Shown: piece by piece, positions 1-9,652 of the stretch
Layout: the number at the start of each line of letters is the position of its first letter
Numbering within the stretch: position 1 is the first letter of the stretch
Assembly (NCBI GenBank): GCA_020847375.1
Contig: JADLCB010000007.1
Location: 59,133 to 123,132 of the forward strand
Length of the DNA: 64,000 bases
Origin: Phycisphaerales bacterium
GTDB taxonomy: Bacteria; Planctomycetota; Phycisphaerae; Tepidisphaerales; Tepidisphaeraceae
Direction of reading: 5' to 3'
Made by a program: the position numbers and the translations under genes
The notes under the pieces: model-generated
The model's input: only the letters and a program-made list of their open reading frames with translations
Databases searched by the model: none
What the model was told of the DNA's origin: nothing

Positions 1-1
1 G

Positions 2-394
2 TGCGATTGTGGCGATCAACTGGCAGCGGCGATGCAGGCGATTGACAAGGCAGGCAAAGGGGTGCTGGTCTACTTGCGCCAGGAAGGACGGGGGATCGGG
101 TTAAGTAACAAATTACATGCGTACAAGTTGCAGGATCAGGGGCTGGATACGGTCGAGGCCAATATCAAATTGGGCCTGCCAGTGGATAAACGCGACTATG
201 GTATCGGCAGCCAGATTCTGCGCGATCTGGGGCTGAGGCAGTTACGGGTGATGACGAATAATCCCAAGAAGATTCATGGTCTGGATGGATTTGGTTTGAC
301 CGTGGTTGAAGAGGTGCCGATCAGGGTAGAAGCCAGCCAACACAACCGAAAATATCTGGAAACGAAAAAAAACCGTATGGGGCATCGTTTGTGA
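2..394 (+). CDS. ribA: GTP cyclohydrolase II, C-terminal part (truncated by window edge)
   Basis: This is the 3' part of a GTP cyclohydrolase II domain. The enzyme opens the GTP imidazole ring at the first step of riboflavin synthesis. The open frame runs to base 2 with no start codon, so the gene begins outside the window. The visible protein starts with CDCGDQL, which carries two of the zinc-binding cysteines. It continues with [11 protein letters not shown] (the family's RQEGRGIGL signature), then [12 protein letters not shown], and [10 protein letters not shown] near the end. Whether the missing N-terminus carries a DHBP synthase domain (a RibBA fusion) cannot be seen. No other riboflavin gene follows. 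Confidence 0.93.
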   Translation, partial: CDCGDQLAAAMQAIDKAGKGVLVYLRQEGRGIGLSNKLHAYKLQDQGLDTVEANIKLGLPVDKRDYGIGSQILRDLGLRQLRVMTNNPKKIHGLDGFGLTVVEEVPIRVEASQHNRKYLETKKNRMGHRL

Positions 395-519
395 GTGGTG
401 GTATTTTCCGCCAGCCCATGCCGATGGTGGCGGCATCGGTGGCTGAGGTTAAGTTCCGGTAATAAAAATAATTACATTTCTTGCACGTTTGCTGGCGCTG
501 GCCGTATGGGGACAGGGCG

Positions 520-525
520 TATAAT
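520..525 (+). promoter_or_regulatory. -10 box of zinc-ribbon gene
   Basis: A perfect TATAAT lies 13 nt before the ATG at 539. Transcription would begin about 7 nt before the start codon, giving a near-leaderless mRNA. No convincing -35 hexamer is visible at the right spacing. Confidence 0.5.
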
Positions 526-538
526 CCATTGAGTTGTT

Positions 539-1090
539 ATGCCGACGAAGATCATTTGTCCAGATTGTGGTGGTGTTATTGGTGAAATTACCAGCCCCAC
601 CGAGGTGCCATGCCATTGCGCCCAGCAACCGCTTGCGCCAACAATCGACGATTTTCGACAGGCCAGCGCGGCGGCCGGGAGTGATTCAGAATCGGATCTG
701 CGCGAGGGGTCGGATGGGGGCGCCAAGGTCTGCCGAATCTGCGGCAAGGATGTGACGGGGCAAAAGCGTTACAAGGATTCGCTGGGGTACTGGTGCGCTG
801 ATTGTCATAATGCTGAAAAGGCTGAGCGAGTTGCCGGTAAGAAGCGCTGCAGCTCCTGTCATCGGTTGTTCCCGATTGAAAAGCTCATCGAAAGCGATGA
901 TGAGCGTCTTTGTTCCACATGCAACCGCGAGCGCAATAATCAGCGCCGGCAAGTTTTGCGTCAGGCAGCCAAAAAACGAACCTATCAACTTTATGAACAG
1001 AAAAGATTGCTGATGCTGGCGGGAGTCTTTCTGGTTTTGCTCATCATCATCGTCATGCAGCAATTGGGATGGATTGGTAGCTCGGGGTAA
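539..1090 (+). CDS. multi-zinc-ribbon protein with C-terminal membrane anchor
   Basis: A 183-aa protein of unknown function. It carries repeated Cys pairs typical of zinc ribbons: CPDC near residue 8, CHC near 27, then CRIC, CADC, CSSC and CSTC between about residues 65 and 125. A basic linker rich in Arg, Lys and Gln follows, then one strongly hydrophobic segment (about residues 157-175) and a very short tail. This layout predicts a tail-anchored cytoplasmic protein with at least two zinc-binding modules facing inward. No enzyme motif is seen. The start is the ATG just after a TATAAT box. The next gene is 250 nt away, so it looks monocistronic. Confidence 0.75.
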   Translation: MPTKIICPDCGGVIGEITSPTEVPCHCAQQPLAPTIDDFRQASAAAGSDSESDLREGSDGGAKVCRICGKDVTGQKRYKDSLGYWCADCHNAEKAERVAGKKRCSSCHRLFPIEKLIESDDERLCSTCNRERNNQRRQVLRQAAKKRTYQLYEQKRLLMLAGVFLVLLIIIVMQQLGWIGSSG

Positions 1091-1340
1091 TCGTTGCTCA
1101 ATGGCGGCGGATGGCGCGTTGGCCGGGAATGCAGAAAAAAACGTAATAAAACATGGGCGTTTTGAGCACAATCGAGGGTGAAAGGCTGCTCCGTGCTGAG
1201 AAATGGATAAAATTGACACCTGGGGCGGTGAAATGGACAATGGAGCATTCTGGCGGGCAGGACTGCGCGTGGCAGGATTGAACAGCGTGTCGGACGATTG
1301 ATAGTTTGTGCAAAAAAGAGCACACCCGGAGTTGGCATCC

Positions 1341-3005
1341 ATGATTTTATCTCTGAAGTCGAAGCTGGTGTTGGTCAGTGCGGTGGCGTCTGTTTCGGCA
1401 GCGTTGCTGTCGGGTATGGCGGGTTGCGATGCGGTCGAAAGCAGCCAGGGGCAGGCCAATCGGAAGGTGGCGGCAGCAACGGAACAGGCAACACGCGATC
1501 TGAGCCGGGGTGATAGCCAGGCGGCGGCACGGGTGCTGGGTGCGGTTGATGATGCTGCCGGGGCGTCGGCCAAGGCACAGGCGTATGCGGTTCTGGCGGA
1601 AACGGGGTTGAGTCAGGCCCAGCCAATCCTGACGGAGCTGGAAGAAAACTATATTCGGGCAGCAGGCATTTCGTGGGATATTGATCAATCGCTGGCGCAG
1701 CTCAAGGCGGTGACCGAGCTGACGCAGATACTGAGTCAGCAGGATTCGCGCGATGTCCAAGCCGAAGTCGCCAAATCTGTGAAAAATATCCAGGGTGATG
1801 CTGATGCCAAAAATTGGGTCAGCTACAATGACGATGCTGCCAGTGTGCCGACGCTGACCTCGGTTAACCAGCGTATTTCGCAACTGCAGGGTGAGATCGC
1901 CAAACGCAAGGAAAAGATTTCGCAACTGGCGGACCAACGTAAAAAATTGGGTGAGCAGGCGCAGGCGTTGGTTGATAAAGCCAACCAAACCCCCGGACAG
2001 GCTGGGGTGGATACTTTCCGTAATGCAACCCAGATTCGTCAGCAGGCCAGTGTCGTGGGTATTGAGATCGATACGATCAACACTCAGCTTATTCCGCTGA
2101 ACAATGATCTGGCGGTGGCTAATGCCCAGCGTGAGGTCTTGCAGCGGGCGGTAACGCGCGTTGGTGAGATCGGCAATGCCCAAACGCAGCAACAGGTTGC
2201 GGTTAATCAGCAGGTTGCAGGGCAGAACCAACTGGCGCAGCAGATTTTGCAGGCAGGCACCACCGGCCAGGGCGCCGGTGATCTCGACGCCAAAAGCCAG
2301 TCGATTCAGGCCAAGATGGCGGAGCTGACGACGATGCTCAAGGAGGCAGGCAGTCTCAGCGAAAAGGCGAATCAACTTCTGGTAGAAGCCGCCAAAGATG
2401 CGGCCTCGGCTGCTCAAAATGCCCTGACGCTGGGACCGACATTGCAAACCAAGGGGCGTGAACAACAGGCGTCCAAAGCGGCGTTTGATGCCATTCAAAA
2501 AACGATTGATCCCAATTCCTATCGGTTGCAGGAATTGAATATCCGCCAGATTCTGGCCAGTAACCTTGCCCATAGGGCCGATGCGCTGAATTCAGCCGTA
2601 CAGTTGCAGGGCCGTCTACAGACGATTGCCCAGTCCGCGAAGTTGACCCTGCCGTCAGGTTTGATTGATGCGCAATTGAGCACGGAATTATCCGAAGCAC
2701 GCGGTGCTGCCAATCAGGCATTTCAGGAAGCGGCTGAATTAGCGCAGAGCATTGCTGAGGCTGGTTCTGCCACAGCCGACCAGAAAAACAGCGCCCGTAT
2801 CGCCGGTGCGCTGGTGCGCTATAGCTGGGCGATCAGTGCGCGGTCTGCGAATGATATTCAGACGGCTGATGTCCAACTTACTGCTGCCAAGGAGGCGATT
2901 GGACAGGCAATGGCGGGTAATGCTTCATTGCCGATGTTGCCGAGTGAGCTGAAGGTGTCCAAACCTGATGTCGCCACTGATGCGCCGGCCGGTGGCGGGT
3001 TTTAG
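1341..3005 (+). CDS. coiled-coil lipoprotein, unknown function
   Basis: A 554-aa protein beginning with a lipoprotein signal peptide: Lys-containing N-region, hydrophobic core, then GMAGC with the candidate lipidated Cys at residue 29. The rest is almost entirely Ala/Gln/Glu-rich helix with long heptad-like stretches (for example around residues 175-215), so an extended periplasmic coiled coil is likely. No catalytic motif was recognised. The ATG at 1341 was chosen because it directly precedes the signal peptide and has GGAG about 8 nt upstream. An in-frame GTG at 1308 would add 11 residues in front of it. The gene stands alone before lepA. Confidence 0.75.
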   Translation: MILSLKSKLVLVSAVASVSAALLSGMAGCDAVESSQGQANRKVAAATEQATRDLSRGDSQAAARVLGAVDDAAGASAKAQAYAVLAETGLSQAQPILTELEENYIRAAGISWDIDQSLAQLKAVTELTQILSQQDSRDVQAEVAKSVKNIQGDADAKNWVSYNDDAASVPTLTSVNQRISQLQGEIAKRKEKISQLADQRKKLGEQAQALVDKANQTPGQAGVDTFRNATQIRQQASVVGIEIDTINTQLIPLNNDLAVANAQREVLQRAVTRVGEIGNAQTQQQVAVNQQVAGQNQLAQQILQAGTTGQGAGDLDAKSQSIQAKMAELTTMLKEAGSLSEKANQLLVEAAKDAASAAQNALTLGPTLQTKGREQQASKAAFDAIQKTIDPNSYRLQELNIRQILASNLAHRADALNSAVQLQGRLQTIAQSAKLTLPSGLIDAQLSTELSEARGAANQAFQEAAELAQSIAEAGSATADQKNSARIAGALVRYSWAISARSANDIQTADVQLTAAKEAIGQAMAGNASLPMLPSELKVSKPDVATDAPAGGGF

Positions 3006-3282
3006 CGCTGCTGCGGGGCGTTTAACGTTTATACGGGCAAAAATATTCATAAATACCGCGTCAAGGCGATGGTATCGTCCAACGGCATGTGGCTTGGCCT
3101 TGTGCTGCGGTATTTCCATGTCAAAATTGCGTCGATGAGATGTCGGTGATGAGCCTCATCTTTGAGATTCATGGCGCGCACTCTTGGAAGTAAGTGGCTG
3201 AATCAGTTACGATGGCGGACTCTGATTTTTTATTGATACAACTGAGTGCCGCTAGAATTAACAGTAAAGAAGCCGGTTACGG

Positions 3283-5085
3283 ATGCAGATTCGCAATTTT
3301 TCGATAGTCGCCCATATCGATCACGGTAAGAGTACACTCTCGGATCGCCTGCTCATGCGCGCCGGTGCCATCACGGAGCGCGAGTTCAAAAACCAGATTC
3401 TTGATGACATGGATCTGGAGCGTGAGCGTGGCATTACGATCAAGGCATCAGCCGTTACCGTTTTGCATACGCATACGCCGGCTGGGGGAAAACCTGAGCA
3501 GTACATGCTCAATTTCATTGATACGCCGGGGCATGTGGATTTTCATTACGAAGTGCAAAAAGCGTTGCAGGCGTGCGAAGGGGCGATACTGGTGGTTGAT
3601 TCAACGCAGGGTGTGCAGGCACAGACCGTTGCCAACGCTTATGCGGCCATTGACGTGGGTCTGGAAATTATTCCGGTTATCAACAAGATCGATCTGCCCG
3701 GTGCCCAGCCCGAGCGCGTGGCTGAGGAGCTGGAACAAGTTCTGGGTTTTGCAGCCGAGGAATGTATCTTCGTTTCTGCCAAAACCGGCCAGGGGGTTGA
3801 TGAGCTGATCGGTCAGTTGTGCGAAAAACTCCCGCCGCCGCGCGGCAATCCTGACGCGCCGGCCCGTGCACTTATTTTCGACAGTATTTATGACGACTAT
3901 CGCGGCGTGATTGTTTACTGCCGCGTGGTTGATGGCCAACTGGTGAAGGGGCAGAAGATTCGTTTGATGGGCAATGGGCGGGAATATCAGATTACGGATT
4001 TGGGCAAGCTCATGCCACGTCCGACACGGGTGGAGCAGATCGGTACGGGCGAGGTTGGTTATCTGGTGGCGGCGATTAAAAATCTTCATGATGTGCGCAT
4101 TGGCGATACGGTGACCGATGCCCTGACGCCCGCCGCCGAGGCGCTGCCCGGATACAAGCCGATTCAGCAGATGGTCTTCTGCGATTTTTACCCTTCGGGC
4201 AAGACACAGTACGACGAGTTGCGCGATGCGATGGATCGTCTTCAGCTCAACGACAGTTCCTTCACGTTTGCCCCGGAAAGCAGTGATGCGCTGGGGTTTG
4301 GTGTCCGCTGCGGGTTTCTTGGCTTGCTGCATATGGAAATCATTCAGGAGCGATTGGAGCGCGAGTTTAATATCGAAGTGGTGCAGACCGCGCCGACGGT
4401 CACCTATGAAATTGCGTTGACTGGTGGAGAATCAATCCGGATCGACTCGCCGAGCGAACTGCCGAATCTCACCCATGTGCTGGAGATTCGCGAACCGTTC
4501 ATCATGATGAATCTGATCCTGCCAGCCGATAGCGTGGGGGCGCTGATGAAGCTGTGTGAGGAGCGTCGCGGTGTCTACAGAAAGACGGAGTACATTGGCC
4601 CGACCCGCGTTATTTTGCAGTATGAAATGCCGCTGGCTGAGGTGATTTACGATTTTTATGACAAGCTGAAAAGTGCCACCAAGGGGTATGGCACGATGGA
4701 TTACGATCTTCTTGGTTTTCGCGCTGGCGATCTGGTCAAGATGGACATCCTGGTCAACGGCGACAAGGTGGATGCGCTGAGCTTGATTGTGCATCGCGAC
4801 AAAGCCGAAGCCCGCGGCCGGAAATTACTGGTTCGTCTGAAGAAGGAGATCGACCGTCACTTGTTCGAGATTCCGTTGCAGGCAGCCATTGGCGGCAAGA
4901 TCATCGCGCGCGAAACCATCAAGAGTGTGGGTAAAAATGTGACCGCCAAATGCTACGGCGGTGACGTGACGCGCAAGCGCAAACTGCTGGAGAAACAAAA
5001 GGAAGGCAAGAAGCGCATGAAACGCATCGGCAGCGTTGATATCCCACAGGAAGCCTTCATGGCGATTCTGGAAAGCGAAGATTAA
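3283..5085 (+). CDS. lepA: elongation factor 4 (LepA), ribosome back-translocase GTPase
   Basis: A 600-aa translational GTPase of full family length. G motifs are clear: AHIDHGKST (G1, residues about 10-18), RGITI (switch I), DTPGHVDF (G3), NKID (G4) and SAKTG (G5). The C-terminal half carries the LepA-specific domain and ends in the basic KRKLLEKQKEGKKRMK segment typical of EF4. LepA binds the ribosome and assists stalled or mis-set translocation and 30S biogenesis. The neighbours are unrelated. A TAGAAT at 3253-3258 could be the -10 box, about 24 nt before the ATG. Confidence 0.98.
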   Translation: MQIRNFSIVAHIDHGKSTLSDRLLMRAGAITEREFKNQILDDMDLERERGITIKASAVTVLHTHTPAGGKPEQYMLNFIDTPGHVDFHYEVQKALQACEGAILVVDSTQGVQAQTVANAYAAIDVGLEIIPVINKIDLPGAQPERVAEELEQVLGFAAEECIFVSAKTGQGVDELIGQLCEKLPPPRGNPDAPARALIFDSIYDDYRGVIVYCRVVDGQLVKGQKIRLMGNGREYQITDLGKLMPRPTRVEQIGTGEVGYLVAAIKNLHDVRIGDTVTDALTPAAEALPGYKPIQQMVFCDFYPSGKTQYDELRDAMDRLQLNDSSFTFAPESSDALGFGVRCGFLGLLHMEIIQERLEREFNIEVVQTAPTVTYEIALTGGESIRIDSPSELPNLTHVLEIREPFIMMNLILPADSVGALMKLCEERRGVYRKTEYIGPTRVILQYEMPLAEVIYDFYDKLKSATKGYGTMDYDLLGFRAGDLVKMDILVNGDKVDALSLIVHRDKAEARGRKLLVRLKKEIDRHLFEIPLQAAIGGKIIARETIKSVGKNVTAKCYGGDVTRKRKLLEKQKEGKKRMKRIGSVDIPQEAFMAILESED

Positions 5086-5188
5086 TCGCGCGTCGCGCAT
5101 CGTTTGATCGCTGCGTGTATGAATCGTTGCAGCCGCGCAACGGTTCATGTCGGGTTGCAGCACCGCTGGCACCGGCGGTCAACAAGAA

Positions 5189-6079
5189 TCACATTTTACG
5201 ATGCAGCTTGTCGGACATGGCCGCCAGATAAAGGGGTGTCGTTCCGCAACAGCCGCCAATGATACGTACACCGGCATCAAGCAGGGGCTGAACCATCTGC
5301 GCCATTTCGCGCGGTGTTGCGGTGTAGGTTGTCCGATTGTTGATTACCTTGGGCGAACCAGCGTTGGGTTGAATGATTACCGGCGTATTTCCGGCGATTT
5401 TGACCACTTCACGCGCCAGATCAACATAATCATTCAGGCTCAGGCCGGTTCCGCAGTTGGCACCAACAACATCGGCGCCGGCGCTGATCGCTTCGGTAAT
5501 CGCCTGGTCAACGGTTGTGCCCATCATGGTGCGGAATACACCCTCAACCGGCGCATTAAAGGCATAGGTGGCGATAACCGGCCAGTTGGCGATTTTTTTG
5601 GCGGCATGGATGGCCAGGCGCATTTCAACCGGGTCGCTCATGGTCTCGATAATGATGGCATCGGCCCCGCCACGTTTGAGGCTGGCTGCCTGCTGGCGGA
5701 ACAACTCGGTTACTTCAGCCTGAGTAGCCGTTCCCAGCGGTTCGATGAAATCGCCGAACGGGCCGATGTTCCCCAGTAAATAGCAATTACCGCCGACAGC
5801 GTGCCGCGCCAGCCGCACGGCTTTTTCATTCAGTTCATCGGCGAGGTGTTGCTGGCCATGACGCGCCAGAACGGAAGAGGTTGCACCGAAGGTATTGGTG
5901 GTGATCAGATTGCAGCCGGCATCACGATAGGCGCGATGAATCGCTTCGACTTCGTCGCTATGCGTAAGATTCCATAGTTCACCACAGGCTCCGGATTCCA
6001 GACCGCGGGCAATGAGCTGCGTCCCCATGCTGCCGTCGCAGAGCAAGGGCGTATGAGACAGGCGTTCGAGTAAATCCAT
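5189..6079 (-). CDS. homocysteine S-methyltransferase family protein
   Basis: A 296-aa stand-alone homocysteine S-methyltransferase domain, as in the N-terminal module of MetH, BHMT or MmuM. It opens with LLCDGSMGTQL and includes TTNTFGA. It keeps both zinc-ligand Cys regions, GANCGTG near residue 216 and GGCCGTTP near residue 277, so the zinc centre that activates homocysteine thiolate should be intact. The methyl donor cannot be told from sequence. The gene lacks the cobalamin and folate domains of full MetH, which may be encoded elsewhere. It is convergent with lepA and monocistronic in appearance. Confidence 0.88.
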   Translation of the reverse strand: MDLLERLSHTPLLCDGSMGTQLIARGLESGACGELWNLTHSDEVEAIHRAYRDAGCNLITTNTFGATSSVLARHGQQHLADELNEKAVRLARHAVGGNCYLLGNIGPFGDFIEPLGTATQAEVTELFRQQAASLKRGGADAIIIETMSDPVEMRLAIHAAKKIANWPVIATYAFNAPVEGVFRTMMGTTVDQAITEAISAGADVVGANCGTGLSLNDYVDLAREVVKIAGNTPVIIQPNAGSPKVINNRTTYTATPREMAQMVQPLLDAGVRIIGGCCGTTPLYLAAMSDKLHRKM

Positions 6080-6292
6080 TGAGTTGGCGCTCCATCAGAG
6101 AACGGGCATCGATTAAGCAGATCATTTTAGCGGCAACGGCTATAAAGGCGAAATGACTTGTCCGGCTTCACAGAGGCGGGGTGCGATTTGTATGGCAGGC
6201 AATACCGTACAGGTCGAATCGCTGCACCAGCGCTGCGCTAGTGCCGCAGACGGTTGTTGATTATTGATTGCGCCGTCCGTTGCACGTGGCGC

Positions 6293-6329
6293 AAAAAAAG
6301 CCCGCGAATCCATGGGAGGATGCGCGGGC
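6293..6329 (-). terminator. intrinsic terminator of HU gene
   Basis: Read on the minus strand, a GCCCGCG/CGCGGGC stem is followed by a run of seven T. It lies 27 nt after the HU stop codon. Confidence 0.85.
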
Positions 6330-6355
6330 CAGTATCAATGGAAATATCTGAAGTA

Positions 6356-6664
6356 TTACTTGCCGCCGAGGATGGCATCCTTGGCTGCCTTGGCCACGCG
6401 GAACTTCAGAACTTTCTTCTTCGGAATCTTGACGGTCTGACCCGTCTTGGGGCCGAAGCGCATCACCATCTCACGGGCCGGACGCTCGGTGAGTACGAGC
6501 TTGCCGATACCCGGCAGGACAAACTGATTCTTGGCCTGCTTGTAGGCCAGCTCAGATTGAGCCTGGAAGAACAGGTTTGCCTGTTTCTTGGTGATGCCGA
6601 CTTTCTCGGCGAGGGTGGCAGCGAGTTCCGATTTGGTCATCGGCTTAGCAGCGGACTTGGCCAT
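6356..6664 (-). CDS. HU/IHF-family DNA-binding protein
   Basis: A 102-aa nucleoid protein of the HU/IHF fold. Residues about 9-45 form the dimerising helices (MTKSELAATLAEKVGI). VLPGIGKLVL is the conserved GxGxF-like turn, and GPKTGQTVKIPKKK is the tail that precedes the last helix. The arm tip reads MRFGP instead of the usual GRNP, keeping the intercalating Pro but not the Arg-Asn. The ATG at 6664 was chosen because AAAGGAG sits 8 nt upstream, and upstream in-frame residues look non-coding. HU or IHF cannot be decided. The short basic N-terminus before the HU fold (MAKSAAKP) is an extra. Confidence 0.92.
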   Translation of the reverse strand: MAKSAAKPMTKSELAATLAEKVGITKKQANLFFQAQSELAYKQAKNQFVLPGIGKLVLTERPAREMVMRFGPKTGQTVKIPKKKVLKFRVAKAAKDAILGGK

Positions 6665-7114
6665 AATAGATCTCCTTTCCGAACGTGTGGAGCCATCGCG
6701 GTTGGTGTTCCATCCCAACTGCGGACACGGTCGGCCGCGCACCCGCGCGACCTTCCTCCACGGTGACTGCCCGGCCTGGGCAATCAATCGGTGTTTGCAA
6801 AAAGTACCGAGAAAACAATACGAATCAATGCCTGAAGCAAAAAATAGTTCGGTTTTTCAGAGTATTCCTATCAACGACGGAGATTCTCAGGCATTTTTTC
6901 GGCTGCAAACCGGGTTGGGATGGAACCCAATGGTGCCGGAATTATTCCGGTCTGACGAACAAAATATTCCCCGTGGACGTAGGAAAACTGTGTTTGGAGG
7001 CTTGGTGTTGCCATCGCGAGGTTCGTGAAAAGGCTGGTCTGGATAGAACACAAGCGACGGGTTCGCTATAATGGCGGGAGTGATATTTGTTGGAAATTTA
7101 CGGAGTAGTAACTG
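6665..7114. other. 450-nt intergenic region between HU and leuC
   Basis: It holds the leaders of the divergent HU and leuC genes and no convincing ORF. A TATAAT lies at 7067-7072 for leuC. TGCCTGA at 6829-6835 can pair with TCAGGCA at 6887-6893, followed by six T (6894-6899). This could be the 3' end of a small plus-strand RNA, although the loop is long. Confidence 0.5.
7067..7072 (+). promoter_or_regulatory. -10 box of leuC
   Basis: A perfect TATAAT, 42 nt before the leuC ATG. No good -35 hexamer was found at 16-18 nt spacing. Confidence 0.45.
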
Positions 7115-8518
7115 ATGCCGGGCATGACGATCACGGAAAAAATTCTGGCTAAACATTCAGGCAAAGACCGCGTGACACCGGGGGAAAACGTCTGGGTTGA
7201 CGTGGATGTTCTGATGACGCACGACGTATGCGGGCCGGGGACGATCGGTATTTTCCATGAAAACTTTGGGCGCGACGCCAAGGTCTGGGATCGGGACCGC
7301 GTGGTGATTATTCCCGATCATTACATTTTCACGGCCGATGAAAAATGCCATCGAAATGTGCAGATTCTGCGTGATTTCGTGAAGGAACAGAACCTGCGCT
7401 ATTACTATGATCCGGCGTTTGTCAAAGCGACGGGCATGCCTTCGCCCTATCTGGATCCCGCCAATACGAGCTACAAGGGCGTTTGTCATAAGGCATTGCC
7501 GGAGGAAGGGCATGTGCGCCCTGGTGAGATTCTGCTGGGCACGGACAGCCATACCTGTACGGCTGGGGCTTTTGGCCAGTTTGCCACTGGTGTGGGTAAT
7601 ACCGATGCAGCCTTTACCCTGGGCACGGGCAAGACATGGCTGAAGGTTCCGGCGACCATGAAATTCATTTTTCATGGCGAAATACCCGCCTACCTGACAG
7701 CCAAGGATCTGATCCTGGCGGTCATTGGAAAAATCGGCGTCGATGGCGCCACCTACCGCACCATGTATTTTGCCGGCGATGGAATCAACAGCCTGACGTT
7801 GGAAGACCGCATGACACTGACCAACATGGCGATTGAAGCCGGTGGTAAGAATGGTATCTGCGATGTCGATGAAAAGACGCTGCAGTATGTACGCAAGCGC
7901 AGCACTCGGCCGCAGTGGGAGGTCTACCGCGAGGATAAGGATGCGCAATATCACAGCGTCTATGAATGGGATTTAGCGACACTGAAACCAATGGTGGCTA
8001 AGCCCAACAGCCCGGATAACACCGATACGGCTGAGAATTGCCGTGAGATGAAGCTGGATCAGGCGTATATCGGCAGTTGTACCGGTGGAAAAATCACGGA
8101 CATGATCTTTGCCGCCAGCATTCTCAAGGGAAACAAGGTCAAAATACCGACCTATATCGTTCCAGGCAGCACGGAAGTGCATAGCGATATGCGGCGGCTG
8201 AATCTGCGCGGCGTGCCCAAGGACAAGAATGAAAAAAGCATCGAAGAGGTGCTGCGCGATGCGGGTTGCATTCTGGGACCCAGCGGTTGTGCTGCATGCC
8301 TGGGCGGTCCGAAAGATACGTTTGGTCGATTGAATGAGCCGATCAACTGCATCAGTACGACCAACCGTAATTTCCCCGGTCGCATGGGCCACAAGAAGGC
8401 GGGCGTCTTTCTGGCCAGCCCATTGACGGTGGCAGCCAGTGCCCTGACGGGGTATGTCACCGATCCGCGGGATTTTGTCACTCAGCGAATCGAGACGGGT
8501 ATGGCAGGCGTTCTCTAA
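7115..8518 (+). CDS. leuC: 3-isopropylmalate dehydratase large subunit
   Basis: A 467-aa aconitase-superfamily protein. With a small LeuD subunit it interconverts 2- and 3-isopropylmalate in leucine synthesis. [4Fe-4S] ligands are visible as SCTGG (C322) and CAAC (C392, C395). GTDSHTCTAGAFGQFATGVG is the substrate and cluster signature. An RBS GGAG lies 9 nt before the ATG. The archaeal-type LeuC and homoaconitase subfamilies are hard to separate by eye, so a homoaconitase role remains possible. No leuD, leuB or leuA is adjacent. The following genes are unrelated TPR proteins. Confidence 0.92.
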   Translation: MPGMTITEKILAKHSGKDRVTPGENVWVDVDVLMTHDVCGPGTIGIFHENFGRDAKVWDRDRVVIIPDHYIFTADEKCHRNVQILRDFVKEQNLRYYYDPAFVKATGMPSPYLDPANTSYKGVCHKALPEEGHVRPGEILLGTDSHTCTAGAFGQFATGVGNTDAAFTLGTGKTWLKVPATMKFIFHGEIPAYLTAKDLILAVIGKIGVDGATYRTMYFAGDGINSLTLEDRMTLTNMAIEAGGKNGICDVDEKTLQYVRKRSTRPQWEVYREDKDAQYHSVYEWDLATLKPMVAKPNSPDNTDTAENCREMKLDQAYIGSCTGGKITDMIFAASILKGNKVKIPTYIVPGSTEVHSDMRRLNLRGVPKDKNEKSIEEVLRDAGCILGPSGCAACLGGPKDTFGRLNEPINCISTTNRNFPGRMGHKKAGVFLASPLTVAASALTGYVTDPRDFVTQRIETGMAGVL

Positions 8519-8749
8519 TTGGCCGCGATACATACCCCTGCGGTGGTGCGTAATCACCAGCGCAGCGGTGCTGCTGGGCAATGTGCTGTGGCGGAGCTAA
8601 ATGATTGACACGCGGCAGGCGCTGTAAATGTGTTCCTGCGCAGAATCGGCTGATGAGTGAGTCAGCGGGAATCTTCGGGAATACAGCCTGCGTTGGCGCT
8701 GGTGTCAGTGAGTGGCCGTATCTTGGTTCCCGTCTCGGATTTATTTTTT

Positions 8750-9652
8750 ATGATTCACGCTGTGTCTGATACGAATGCGCAAGATTTTCTGAGCGTTCCA
8801 GATTTGCTGGAACATAGTCAGCCACGCCCGATGGTTCCGTGGCTGTGGTATCTGCTGGGGATTATTCTGCTGACTTCGATGGTCGGCGCTTATTGGGGGA
8901 GTAATAACGAATTAGCCAGTTTTGTTTTGAATCTGCTGACATTTCTGGTGATGGTTGGTTCCCTGGCGGGCTTGATGCTGATTTATCGGCGCACGGCGCG
9001 ACTTTTTCGTCGCGAGCATCAACAGGTCGAGGCGGTGGGGGAGTTGATACAACTGCGCCACTGGTCGCAGGCGGCGGGTTTGCTGCAGCAGTTAATGTCC
9101 AGCCCGATGCGTGCTGCGCCGATGCGCATTCAGGCACTTATTTTTCTAGCCAGTGTGCAGGCACGATATCATCGCTTTGCCCAGGCGATTGAGATTCATG
9201 AATATCTGCTGGAAAATGTGCAGCTCGATCCGATGACCGATCATGGCATTCGCCTGGCCCGGGTCATCGCGCTGTTGCATGAAGACCGGTTGACCGATGC
9301 CGATGGCGCCTTGGCTGAGTTGAGGCGGACCGACCGCCAGCGTGAAAGCGGCGGGCTGGCGCTGGTGGAAATGTATCGTGATATCAAAACGGGGCATCCA
9401 TCGGAAGCGATTGCCATTTTTCAGCAGCGCCGCAGCGCCATTCGACAGCAACTGGGGCATCGCCTGGGTGATGCGTTTGTTTTGCTGGCGTGCGCCCATG
9501 ACATGATGCAGCAACGCGAGCTGGCGCAACATGCCTATACGCAGGCGACGCTGTTGGTGCCGGCAGTGGAGTTGCATCGACGCTATCCTGAAACGGCTGG
9601 TCTGGCCGGCACCTACACCGCTGCTGACTGGCCGCTGGAGGTGAGTCCATGA
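8750..9652 (+). CDS. membrane-anchored TPR-like protein
   Basis: A 300-aa protein with two hydrophobic segments near the N-terminus (about residues 32-50 and 60-78), followed by helical repeats that look like TPRs (for example the segments around HWSQAAGLLQQL, RFAQAIEIHEYL and MMQQRELAQHAYTQA). Function is unknown. TPR domains usually hold protein partners. The ATG at 8750 is preferred, but a GTG at 8657 would add 31 residues and neither has a clear RBS. Its TGA overlaps the next ATG (ATGA), so the two proteins are probably made together. Confidence 0.7.
   Translation: MIHAVSDTNAQDFLSVPDLLEHSQPRPMVPWLWYLLGIILLTSMVGAYWGSNNELASFVLNLLTFLVMVGSLAGLMLIYRRTARLFRREHQQVEAVGELIQLRHWSQAAGLLQQLMSSPMRAAPMRIQALIFLASVQARYHRFAQAIEIHEYLLENVQLDPMTDHGIRLARVIALLHEDRLTDADGALAELRRTDRQRESGGLALVEMYRDIKTGHPSEAIAIFQQRRSAIRQQLGHRLGDAFVLLACAHDMMQQRELAQHAYTQATLLVPAVELHRRYPETAGLAGTYTAADWPLEVSP

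Noticed and set aside
1347..2573. 408-aa minus-strand frame
   Set aside because: It lies wholly inside the lipoprotein gene on the other strand, is rich in Arg/Leu/Gln typical of antisense frames, and shows no motif.
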